Shown here: piece by piece, positions 8,473 to 16,209 of the stretch | Position numbering within the stretch: position 1 is the first letter of the stretch | How the letters are laid out: each line of letters opens with the position of its first letter | Source: QVMM01 sp047030855 | GTDB taxonomy: Bacteria; Bacteroidota; Bacteroidia; Bacteroidales; Dysgonomonadaceae | Assembly: GCA_047030855.1 (NCBI GenBank) | Contig: JBKYIJ010000008.1 | Span: 1,860,001-1,924,000, forward strand | Reading direction: 5' to 3' | DNA: 64,000 bases | Made by a program: the position numbers and the translations under genes | Notes under the pieces: model-generated | Seen by the model: only the letters and a program-made list of their open reading frames with translations | Told to the model about the DNA's origin: nothing | The model's database searches: none

Positions 8473-10496
8473 AACTCCATGCTTAAAGTGAATCGGAAAT
8501 TGCGTCCCGGCATCGGATAGTTAAGCACTACGTCGTATTGCTGATCGAACATGTTCAGCATTTCCACCAGTGCCTTTACTTTATATTTCTTCCTTATCGT
8601 AAAATCTTTTTGCAGCGAAATGTCGTGCGTGTACCACGGTTGCACTTCGTTTACGGCGATGTTGTTGTCCCCTCCGTCGTAACGTTTGCCGACGTAAATA
8701 AAACTGTAGTTGAGGCTCCATGTATCGAACGAGGCGTTCAGGACTGCCGATCCGCTGTGCCACGGCGTGTAGGGTATCTGCTCGCCATAGGAACTCAGTT
8801 TTATCCCGTTGATTTTGGTATAGCTTCGGGCATCGGAATAAGAGTACGACAGATTGGCTTTCAGCCAGACTTTACTGATGTGTGCCGATGCTCCCAGCAC
8901 TGCGTCCACGCCTTTTATTTTGGCTTTTCCGACATTCGACATCATCCATCGGAACTGGCTGCCTGTGGGAGCGGCTATGATTTTATCGGTTACGTTTGAG
9001 TAATAAGCATCTGCCTGCAATGCGACAGCGTCGAGAAACGAGTCCTTGAAATTCTTGTCGTAAGTGAATCCGATATTGTATTGGTTGGTGTATTCGGGTT
9101 TCAGGTTGCTGTACCCGACTTCGGCATAGTACAAATCGTTGAACGTAGGCATGCGGAAAATCCGCTTATAAAACATTCTCAGGCTGAAGTCGTGTTTTCC
9201 GAAAGGTTTGTAGCCGACAAATACGGCAGGCGTAAACTCCGACTTGTCGGGTGTTCTGGTATTGTGCCTTACCTTTTCGTGCATGAATGTTGCCAGCACG
9301 TTTGCTTCCGCTTTCAGCCTGCCCCAGTTGTAGGAAGTAGACAAGGACGCCCATGTGGTATAACGTTGCGGGAAGCTGAAAAGAGTATTCACCGTTCGGT
9401 TCGCATTCAGTTTGTTATACTGGAAATCGACCGACAGCGAAACGTCCCAATCGCGCAGTATGCGGTACATGTTGACTGTGGACAGGTAAAACTCCTGCTG
9501 ATAGTATTTGTCGCGCGATATTTTGCTTATCGTATCCAAAGACTGGTAATAGGAATAATCAAATGCGAATTTTCCTTTTACCTGAAATTTATATTGCTCG
9601 GTAAACTCTTTCGTGAGCGAAGCCTGTGCGAAAAGGTTTTTGTCCTTCTGCCGTTCCCCGTGCGAAAATACATTGTTGACTATCGCACCCGGCAGCCCTC
9701 TGTCCGACTGGTAGTAATACAGTTTAGCGTCCCAGTATCCGTTTTCGATAGTGCCGTAAACCCTTGTTTCGATGCGGTATGCTTCTATATCGCTGTTGTG
9801 CCGTGTCGCCGTTGTGTCGTAAGCAATCGCGCCGTTGGGCAAAACGCGTTTGTAATTGAACTTGTATTTTCCGTCCGATTTGGTGTATTCTCCGCTTAGC
9901 GACATGTTCACCCGTTTGCTGAGCTTCTGCTCCCACCGCACCGACGGATTTATGAGGTTGATCGATCCCGCTTTGTATCGTACCAGCAGATGTGTTTTTT
10001 CGCCTTGTCCGAATATTGGTTTTTTTGCTTTCAGGTATATTGCCGATGCCGACGCAAAGTCTTTCGCAGGCTGGAATATTTCGCTTTTCTGTCCGTTGTA
10101 GAGTGAGATCTCTTCCATATCGTCGAGCGAGAATTTTCCTAAATCCACGATCCCGTTCTGAGCATTGCCCAGCTGTATGCCGTCATAGAAAACGCCTACG
10201 TGGTGCGTACCCATGTTGCGAACGTTTACCGTTTTCAGTCCGCCCATGCCTCCGAAGTCTTTGAGCTGAACGCCTGCAAAATAGCGGAGAGCATCGGCAA
10301 CCGAATGGCTGTTGAGCTTTTCGAGCTGTTCGCCTGCCAGACGTTGCGAGGGGATAATCTCTTTATAAGGATTCCCGACAACCGTTACTTCCTGCAAATG
10401 CTGCAGGCTGTCGAGGCTGTTTTGTGCCGTTGCCGCAAAGCAAGCGGATAACAGAATAACAGTGAAAACAACTTTTTTTAGTACGTCTGAAAACAT
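8469..10496 (-). CDS. btuB: BtuB-like TonB-dependent cobalamin receptor
   Basis: A 675-residue outer membrane receptor. Residues 1-25 are a signal peptide (VFTVILLSACFAATAQ). Residues about 35-150 form the plug, with a TonB-box-like LQEVTVVGNP and the plug phrases VADALRYFAGVQLKDFGG and VNVRNMGTHHVGVFYDGIQ. The remaining 500 or so residues are beta-barrel, with alternating aromatic strands to the C-terminus (FRFTLSMEL). It would bind cobalamin at the surface and import it into the periplasm using TonB energy. The size fits BtuB-type receptors rather than the 1000-residue SusC type, and the gene is the first behind a cobalamin riboswitch. The leader between riboswitch and start codon is about 140 bases. 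Confidence 0.9.
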   Translation of the reverse strand: MFSDVLKKVVFTVILLSACFAATAQNSLDSLQHLQEVTVVGNPYKEIIPSQRLAGEQLEKLNSHSVADALRYFAGVQLKDFGGMGGLKTVNVRNMGTHHVGVFYDGIQLGNAQNGIVDLGKFSLDDMEEISLYNGQKSEIFQPAKDFASASAIYLKAKKPIFGQGEKTHLLVRYKAGSINLINPSVRWEQKLSKRVNMSLSGEYTKSDGKYKFNYKRVLPNGAIAYDTTATRHNSDIEAYRIETRVYGTIENGYWDAKLYYYQSDRGLPGAIVNNVFSHGERQKDKNLFAQASLTKEFTEQYKFQVKGKFAFDYSYYQSLDTISKISRDKYYQQEFYLSTVNMYRILRDWDVSLSVDFQYNKLNANRTVNTLFSFPQRYTTWASLSTSYNWGRLKAEANVLATFMHEKVRHNTRTPDKSEFTPAVFVGYKPFGKHDFSLRMFYKRIFRMPTFNDLYYAEVGYSNLKPEYTNQYNIGFTYDKNFKDSFLDAVALQADAYYSNVTDKIIAAPTGSQFRWMMSNVGKAKIKGVDAVLGASAHISKVWLKANLSYSYSDARSYTKINGIKLSSYGEQIPYTPWHSGSAVLNASFDTWSLNYSFIYVGKRYDGGDNNIAVNEVQPWYTHDISLQKDFTIRKKYKVKALVEMLNMFDQQYDVVLNYPMPGRNFRFTLSMEL

Positions 10497-10639
10497 CTTA
10501 AGCTTGTTGATATTTTAAAATCAAACAGCTCGCAAAAAATAAAATGGTTGAAGCACTAATGAAATCAGAAACCCCTTTGTCGGGTATTCTTGTCAGTGTT
10601 CTTCAGCTTTATTTCCCGAAAGCTTTAAACATTTCTGTG

Positions 10640-10828
10640 ATTTTTGGCAGGTTTTCTGACTTGCTTCCCTTTGGGTTGCCTTCCCGTTTTGTGAATAGAA
10701 AACAGTGGCTTTGTGAGTATTTCCAAAGGTTTTGATGAAGCTTACAGCAGCGGGTCTGTTCAGGACTTTCACCTGATTCCCTTTTCACCGTTTGTTCAGC
10801 ATGACTGTGAACATTCAGCACCAAAATC
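10640..10828 (-). promoter_or_regulatory. Cobalamin riboswitch
   Basis: Read on the minus strand, the elements appear in the canonical order: GGGAA then CAGGTGAAAGTCCTG (10760-10781), ACCCGCTGCTGTAAG (about 10741-10755), the GCCACTG box (10703-10709) and the B12 box AGTCAGAAAACCTGCC (10646-10661). This is a class I cobalamin aptamer. Between its 3' end and the btuB start there are about 140 bases without a convincing T-tailed hairpin, so control of translation start is as likely as control of termination. Cobalamin binding should repress the four-gene operon. Confidence 0.95.
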
Positions 10829-10833
10829 GGTTG

Positions 10834-10841
10834 CAAAGGTA
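10834..10841 (-). promoter_or_regulatory. -7 promoter element of the B12 operon (TACCTTTG)
   Basis: On the minus strand this reads TACCTTTG, an exact TAnnTTTG match. It lies directly upstream of the riboswitch, placing the transcript start near 10828, as expected for an RNA that begins with the aptamer. Confidence 0.7.
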
Positions 10842-10884
10842 TGTAATATTTTGAGAATATCTGCAAGCAAAACTATTAAAATAT

Positions 10885-10892
10885 TATATTTG
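10885..10892 (+). promoter_or_regulatory. -7 promoter element of the AlkZ-like gene (TATATTTG)
   Basis: An exact TAnnTTTG match, 53 bases upstream of the AlkZ-like start and only 43 bases from the oppositely directed B12 promoter element. Confidence 0.6.
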
Positions 10893-10945
10893 TGTAAATC
10901 GGTTGACATATATTAGTCAGGCGTTTTTTATAAACATAGAACTAT

Positions 10946-11995
10946 ATGGCAATAAATATTCGGATGCTTAACCAGCAGTTGGCAAACCCTGCTTTTGATT
11001 CGCCCAAAGATCTTGTGGCATGGATGGGAGCCGTTCAGGCACAGGATTATAACATGGTGAAATGGGCGGTAGGCGTGAGGCTCGGATCGGGAAACCTTGC
11101 GGATGTAAACGCAGCCCTGAAAAAAGGGGATATACTCCGTACGCACATGATGCGTCCTACTTGGCATCTGGTAAGTACCGGCGATATTCGCTGGATCGTA
11201 CAGCTTACGGGCGGCAGGATCAAGCGCAATTATCTTACATGGGCTAAGAGCAGAGGGCTTAGCGAAGATTTTTACGTGAAATATTTGGGGCTGCTGGAAA
11301 AACTGCTTGATGAGAAAAACGTGACAAAACAGGAAATATCGTCCGAATTTGCGAAAATGAAACTGCCGAACGATACGCCTTTTCTCAATCTGTTACTGGC
11401 ATGCGCGGAGGCTGACGGCATCGTTTGCAGCGGAGAGGATAAAGGCAGTAAGCCAACCTATGCTTTGCTCGAACAGCGGGTTCCGCCCTCAAAGGCTTTG
11501 AATAAAGATGAGGCTCTGGCCCGTTTGGCTACGATGTATTTCCGCAGCCATTCGCCTGCCACGCTTCACGATTTTGCTTGGTGGTCGGGTCTGCCGTTAG
11601 GCGAAGCCCGTCGGGCAATGGACGCGATAAAGAACGATCTGACAAAGGATGTTTTTAACGGTTCGGAAATGTATGTTTACGGATCGCCCGTAGTGTCGCA
11701 AACGGATAAGAAAGACGTGCTTCACCTGCTGCCTTCTTATGATGAATACCTGATCAGCTATAAGGATCGGACTCCTGCTTTTGACAAAAAGCATCATCCC
11801 AAAGCGTTTACCAATTACGGAATTTTTTATCCCGTCGTCTTATATAATGGTGAAATTATCGGCAATTGGAAAAAATCGATAAAGAAAGGGGAAATGGAAT
11901 TTGATATTTCTTTTTTCGAGAAAAATACGAAAGTAGACAAAAAACTGTTGGATGAGGCTAAACTGCGTTATGAAAATTTTATACTGAATAAGTAG
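10946..11995 (+). CDS. Winged-helix DNA-binding protein, AlkZ/YcaQ-like (HTH_42)
   Basis: A 349-residue cytoplasmic protein. The N-terminal region has WMGAVQAQDYNMVKWAVGVR, containing the Q-A-Q motif typical of the AlkZ/HTH_42 superfamily, where the two glutamines are catalytic in DNA glycosylases that unhook interstrand crosslinks or remove alkylated bases. LRTHMMRPTWHLV, also typical of the family, follows. The body is a series of winged-helix modules and a C-terminal beta domain (YDEYLISYKDR). Many members are annotated only as winged-helix DNA-binding proteins, and glycosylase activity here is inferred from the motif. It is convergent with the helicase gene, with an 11-base gap. Confidence 0.8.
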   Translation: MAINIRMLNQQLANPAFDSPKDLVAWMGAVQAQDYNMVKWAVGVRLGSGNLADVNAALKKGDILRTHMMRPTWHLVSTGDIRWIVQLTGGRIKRNYLTWAKSRGLSEDFYVKYLGLLEKLLDEKNVTKQEISSEFAKMKLPNDTPFLNLLLACAEADGIVCSGEDKGSKPTYALLEQRVPPSKALNKDEALARLATMYFRSHSPATLHDFAWWSGLPLGEARRAMDAIKNDLTKDVFNGSEMYVYGSPVVSQTDKKDVLHLLPSYDEYLISYKDRTPAFDKKHHPKAFTNYGIFYPVVLYNGEIIGNWKKSIKKGEMEFDISFFEKNTKVDKKLLDEAKLRYENFILNK

Positions 11996-12006
11996 CCGAT
12001 TGCATT

Positions 12007-14016
12007 TCACTTCTTTTTTCTGTGACGCAGTTCTTCTGCTATCAGATTGTGCTTCTCGGCTTCCTCTTCGTTTCCCGACAATGTGTAGGCTTGCGCTATG
12101 TATTCGTGCAGCGAGGCGTGTTCGGGCTTCAGTCCCGCGGCTTTCAGCAAGTCGGTCAGAGCCAGTTCGGATTCGTTCATCGCAATGCGGTTTTTTCCTC
12201 TGTTGTACAAAGCCTTGAAAGACAGCGGACTTAGTTTTATCGCCTTATTGAAACAGATGTCGGCGTCGTAATACTCATTCATGTCATGCAGCGTAACGCC
12301 TTTTCTTACCCATGCGTCCACGTAGGCGGGATCAAGTTCGAGAGCCTTGTTGAAGTTGGCAATGGCGGCGCGATAGTCTTTATAAGACGTAACGCATTCG
12401 TTTCCTAACAAATAATATTCTTTAGCGTATTTTTTGAGTGAGTCGGTTTGTTCGTGAAGCTTGTTGCGGAGCTCCCGTACTTCGGCTTTCAGTATGTTGA
12501 TTTTGTTCAGCTTGCGGCGGATATACCTTTTCGAGAGCGGTTTTTCAATATCGTAGCGCGCACGTATGGCTTTGAAGAATACTTCGAGGCTTTTTTCGAA
12601 ATCTCCGTCGTCAAATGCTTTTACCGATTCGAAATAAAGATAATCGGCATCCGATTCTTTCAGCGCTTTGTTTATGAGCTGTTCGTTGTTGAACTGGCGG
12701 CTGAATTCTATGATTTCGGGACGCACGAATATATCGGCTCGCATGATGTTTTTCCGCAGCACCAATCCTTCTAACGAACAACAGCGGCTTAGTGCCACGT
12801 AGGCTTGCCCGCCTGCAAATACGCCTCCCGAAAAGTCGATAATAACGTTGTTGAACGTAAGCCCCTGACTCTTGTGTATGGTGATAGCCCACGCCGCTTT
12901 CAATGGCAGTTGGGTATAAGTCCCGATGATCTCTTCTTCTATCTTTTTTTCTTTTTCGTTGTATCGGTATCGGTAGTTACGCCATGTCTCGAGTTCCACT
13001 TGTACTTCTTTTCCGTTTTCGAGAAGTACGAATACGTTTTCCATATCGTCTATCTGTGATACGATGCCCAGCGTTCCGTTTACCCAGCGTCGGGGCCATT
13101 GTGCGTCGTTGTGTATGAACATTACCTGCGCGCCTTCTTTCAGCAGCAGGTCTTTGGATGTCGGCAGGCTCGATTCGGGAAAGTCGCCTTCTATTACTCC
13201 GTAATTAATGAACGGCGGGGTTTTCAGTTCGTTCATCTTTTTTTCATTGATGTAATCGACCGTGTCACGCCTTGTGGCGAGGGTGATGTACATATCCGAA
13301 TCGGAAGGGTTGAAAGTGGGGTTATAGCGTGTGTTGAGCAGCTGCAAGTCGGATGCAACGATATTTCCTTTCCGTATATTGTTGAGAACGGAGATAAACG
13401 CCTTGTCGCTTTGGCGGTATATCTTGGTGAATTCGATCGGGATAAGCCCTATCTCCCTGAAAACGTTTGCCGAGAAGAAAAAAGCGTTGTTGTAGAACTT
13501 TCCGATGATTTCTTTCGAATCGGATGTCACAACGGGTTCGAGCTGGAAAATATCGCCTACAAAGACAACCTGTTTTCCGCCGAACGGCTGGCGCATATTT
13601 CCCGAATAGACGCGGAGAATGCGGTCGATGCAGTCGACGGTATCGGCTCTTACCATTGATATCTCGTCTATAATAATGAGTTCCACTTGTTCGATTATTT
13701 TCCGATGTTCTTTTTTGTACTTGAAGAAATCGAATATGCGTCCTCCCGACAAATTAAGATCGGGATCGTCGGGCAGCATCGGACGAAACGGCAGTTTGAA
13801 GAACGAGTGAAGCGTGGATCCGCCTGCATTTATGGCAGCTATGCCTGTCGGGGCAAGAACAATGTGTTTTTTCTGAGTGGTGTCGCAAAGGTATTTCAGA
13901 AACGTAGACTTCCCTGTTCCTGCTTTTCCTGTCAGGAAAACGGATTGCCGCGTTCTGTTTATCAGTTCCAACGCGTGATTGAACTCTTTATTTGATGTGT
14001 CTATTGCGATCGCCAT
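12007..14016 (-). CDS. PIF1/RecD-like DNA helicase with C-terminal TPR repeats
   Basis: A 669-residue protein. Residues about 25-40 carry Walker A (LTGKAGTGKSTFLKYL), followed by APTGIAAINAGGSTLHSFF (motif Ia region), the DEIS Walker B (about 115) and VFVGDIFQLEPV. Residues about 375-405 contain AWAITIHKSQGLTFNNV and AYVALSRC, the late SF1 motifs. This is the SF1B PIF1/RecD layout. Residues about 550-660 hold three TPR units (AIANFNKALELDPAYVDAW, ADICFNKAIKLSPLSFKAL, ALTDLLKAAGLKPEHASLH), so a protein partner is likely. The helicase should unwind DNA 5' to 3' with ATP. The start is supported by a -7 element only nine bases upstream. Confidence 0.88.
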   Translation of the reverse strand: MAIAIDTSNKEFNHALELINRTRQSVFLTGKAGTGKSTFLKYLCDTTQKKHIVLAPTGIAAINAGGSTLHSFFKLPFRPMLPDDPDLNLSGGRIFDFFKYKKEHRKIIEQVELIIIDEISMVRADTVDCIDRILRVYSGNMRQPFGGKQVVFVGDIFQLEPVVTSDSKEIIGKFYNNAFFFSANVFREIGLIPIEFTKIYRQSDKAFISVLNNIRKGNIVASDLQLLNTRYNPTFNPSDSDMYITLATRRDTVDYINEKKMNELKTPPFINYGVIEGDFPESSLPTSKDLLLKEGAQVMFIHNDAQWPRRWVNGTLGIVSQIDDMENVFVLLENGKEVQVELETWRNYRYRYNEKEKKIEEEIIGTYTQLPLKAAWAITIHKSQGLTFNNVIIDFSGGVFAGGQAYVALSRCCSLEGLVLRKNIMRADIFVRPEIIEFSRQFNNEQLINKALKESDADYLYFESVKAFDDGDFEKSLEVFFKAIRARYDIEKPLSKRYIRRKLNKINILKAEVRELRNKLHEQTDSLKKYAKEYYLLGNECVTSYKDYRAAIANFNKALELDPAYVDAWVRKGVTLHDMNEYYDADICFNKAIKLSPLSFKALYNRGKNRIAMNESELALTDLLKAAGLKPEHASLHEYIAQAYTLSGNEEEAEKHNLIAEELRHRKKK

Positions 14017-14024
14017 ACAGATTA

Positions 14025-14032
14025 CAAAAGTA
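14025..14032 (-). promoter_or_regulatory. -7 promoter element of the helicase gene (TACTTTTG)
   Basis: On the minus strand this is an exact TAnnTTTG match. It ends about nine bases before the ATG, so the message would be leaderless or nearly so. No -33 element is obvious. Confidence 0.5.
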
Positions 14033-14142
14033 AATAACTTTTATGGGAAAATTATATTGTATCTATGGTTTATGAATAAGGGATTAAAAGATTATGAAAA
14101 GAATTTTTATTTAATAAAAAATAAAAGATACTAAATAATTGT

Positions 14143-14150
14143 TATCTTTG
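14143..14150 (+). promoter_or_regulatory. -7 promoter element (TATCTTTG)
   Basis: An exact TAnnTTTG match, about 83 bases upstream of the second LRR protein start. Confidence 0.55.
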
Positions 14151-14232
14151 CCCTTTGTTTTTTTATATGAAGTGAAATGAAAGTAATAGGATATCCTGTT
14201 ATTTTTTTATGTTTAATTTAAAACAAAACTGC

Positions 14233-15864
14233 ATGAAAGCTAAGATTTTTACAACACTACTTTTACTGTTTTTCTTAAAATTTTCTTATTCACAGGACGT
14301 TACGATTAAAACTAATTATGTCGGTGAAGACTTTAGTTTTACGTTGCAGACTTACCGACTTGACGGAAAATTGAAAATTGACTGGAACGGACAAGTACAG
14401 GATTTAGGACTTATGCCTACCGGACAGTCGCAAACTTACACAAGCCCATATTCGCTTTCTGGTAATGCGACAATTAAAATTTACCTTGACAATAAGTTGG
14501 AATATTTCGCTGTAACAGCGCAGAACGTTACCGATATAATCGTTAACAATCCCGAATCCATGATAACTACTATCAAATGCGGAGAGTCGGATTTGGTGAA
14601 TCTTGATGTAGCTAATGCATCTTTATTAGAGGAAATTACTTTGTCTAAAAACAAATTAGCTACTCTTAATTTAAGTGCAAATAATAATTTAAAGAGAATT
14701 GTTATTGACGGAAACCCTCTGACATCTGTTCAGTTGCCTGCTACTTTAGCTTCGGCTGCTTCTTTGAATATCGGGCAAACGTTATTGTCTGAAGCAAGCA
14801 TTTCGGGAATTTTATCTAAAATGCCGAATCTTACATCTTTGACAATTAATAATGATCAGTCGGAAAATAAGTTGACCGTGATTGACTTGTCGGCCAATAC
14901 CGAATTGGAGGATTTGAATTTATTGAATAACGGAATAGAGGTTTTAAATTTGTCTAACAATACGAAGCTAAAGAGCGTGAGGATAGGTAATAACAAAATA
15001 AGAACGATAAGCCTGAATGCACCTTTGCTTGAAACGTTGAGTTGCCCTACAAACGAGCTTACTCTTTTAGATGTATCCTCTTGTACTAACTTAGTTACAT
15101 TAGGTTGTTCCTATAACAATCTGAAAAAGCTTGATTTGTCTAAAAACCTTTTACTCAAAAGCGTAATATGTTCTTCAAACGATATTTCAAGTCTTGTAAT
15201 AGATGAATCCGTTAGTTTGGATCAATTAGACTGTACTAAAAATAAATTACACTTTGGAACATTCCCTCGGGTTTCAGTTGCTTCAGGTGGATATCTTTAT
15301 ACTGGACAAGATTCTTTGTCGGTAAAAGCTACGACGGAAAGGACAATTGATATCAGCCGTTATTTGGTTACCGTTACGGGAACTGTACCCGGAACAACTA
15401 ATAGCCCGACTACAGTAATTACTTGGTTGTTTCAAAAATATGGCGGTGGTTCGCCAAAAGCTATTGCAAAAAGTCTTTACACAGAGGTAAACGGAGTATA
15501 TACATTCCAAGAGGATGCGTCTTTAAAGGGCGGCATAATCTATGCAAAATTAAAAAATGCCGCGTTTCCCAAGATTAATTTTTTAGATACAAAAGGGGTT
15601 GACTTTGATGATCCTTCGGTAGGAATAGGTGAAAATAAGGTTAAGGACGTTGTGGTAAGCTATAATTCGTCTAACGGAAATCTGTACTATCAGGCTGAAA
15701 ATGTTGAAGCCGTGCAAATAATAAATATTTCGGGCAGAACCGTTTATTCCGAAAAAGTAAATACATCGCAAGGCGAAATTTCTTTACTTGATCAGCCTTC
15801 AGGCGTTTATGTCGTAGTTGTTAAAACCGCAGACAGCCGATTCGCAAAGAAGATCGTAAAATAA
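14233..15864 (+). CDS. Leucine-rich-repeat secreted protein with T9SS sorting domain
   Basis: A 543-residue protein. The ATG at 14233 begins the signal peptide (MKAKIFTTLLLLFFLKFSYS), so the in-frame ATG at 14209 is less likely. Residues about 120-350 are leucine-rich repeats of the form LEEITLSKNKLATLNLSANN and LEVLNLSNNTKLKSV, ending with LKKLDLSKNLLLKSV, like internalin-type repeats rather than the BspA type at 1535. The C-terminus (VQIINISGRTVYSEKV, then GVYVVVVKTADSRFAKKIVK) is a type A T9SS sorting domain. It is probably a surface-attached binding protein; the ligand is unknown. It stands alone with its own promoter and terminator. Confidence 0.85.
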   Translation: MKAKIFTTLLLLFFLKFSYSQDVTIKTNYVGEDFSFTLQTYRLDGKLKIDWNGQVQDLGLMPTGQSQTYTSPYSLSGNATIKIYLDNKLEYFAVTAQNVTDIIVNNPESMITTIKCGESDLVNLDVANASLLEEITLSKNKLATLNLSANNNLKRIVIDGNPLTSVQLPATLASAASLNIGQTLLSEASISGILSKMPNLTSLTINNDQSENKLTVIDLSANTELEDLNLLNNGIEVLNLSNNTKLKSVRIGNNKIRTISLNAPLLETLSCPTNELTLLDVSSCTNLVTLGCSYNNLKKLDLSKNLLLKSVICSSNDISSLVIDESVSLDQLDCTKNKLHFGTFPRVSVASGGYLYTGQDSLSVKATTERTIDISRYLVTVTGTVPGTTNSPTTVITWLFQKYGGGSPKAIAKSLYTEVNGVYTFQEDASLKGGIIYAKLKNAAFPKINFLDTKGVDFDDPSVGIGENKVKDVVVSYNSSNGNLYYQAENVEAVQIINISGRTVYSEKVNTSQGEISLLDQPSGVYVVVVKTADSRFAKKIVK

Positions 15865-15891
15865 TTTATATACATTTTACTTCACTTTATC

Positions 15892-15922
15892 AAGGCTCTG
15901 TCTGAAAAGGCAGAGCTTTTTT
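15892..15922 (+). terminator. Rho-independent terminator
   Basis: A stem GCTCTGTC / GGCAGAGC (one G-T pair) is followed by six T residues, 27 bases after the LRR gene stop. Confidence 0.85.
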
Positions 15923-16145
15923 GCATTCCGAAACGGACAAATTTTCCTGATTTCGTATAATTAACAAGCTGGCGGTAACCTATAAAAAAATCTTATAAAT
16001 CATCAGTTTATTTTAAAAATTGTATTTCTCTGTAAGTCATATATTGTTAAAGATGAGATTGTTGAGGTTTATTCCCTCCCTTGCTGAAAGACTGGGAAAT
16101 GGCTGAAAATCTTATGGCATCGTTTTTGTATAGTTTAAATACGTA

Positions 16146-16175
16146 TTGATTTCAAAAAAAGAAATTATACATTTG
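16146..16175 (+). promoter_or_regulatory. clpC promoter
   Basis: A -7 element TACATTTG (16168-16175) is preceded 19 bases upstream by TTG (16146-16148), the spacing expected for Bacteroidetes -33/-7 promoters. The start codon is 34 bases downstream. Confidence 0.6.
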
Positions 16176-16209
16176 TAAGTATAAACATCAAATAGAAAGG
16201 GTTTAGGTT

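Larger units (their letters stand above)
10497..10945. other. Intergenic control region between btuB-like and AlkZ-like genes
   Basis: This 449-base divergent gap holds the cobalamin riboswitch on the minus strand and facing promoter elements at 10834-10841 (minus) and 10885-10892 (plus). ORFs in this stretch are products of the riboswitch sequence, not genes. Confidence 0.85.
15865..16209 (+). other. Intergenic region upstream of clpC
   Basis: This 345-base gap contains the LRR gene terminator at its left end and the clpC promoter at its right end. The middle (about 15925-16140) shows no ORF, repeat or RNA fold that I can support. Confidence 0.6.

Noticed and set aside
10609..10866. ORFs of 63-85 residues in the btuB/AlkZ intergenic gap
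   Set aside because: They coincide with the cobalamin riboswitch, whose conserved boxes explain the sequence.
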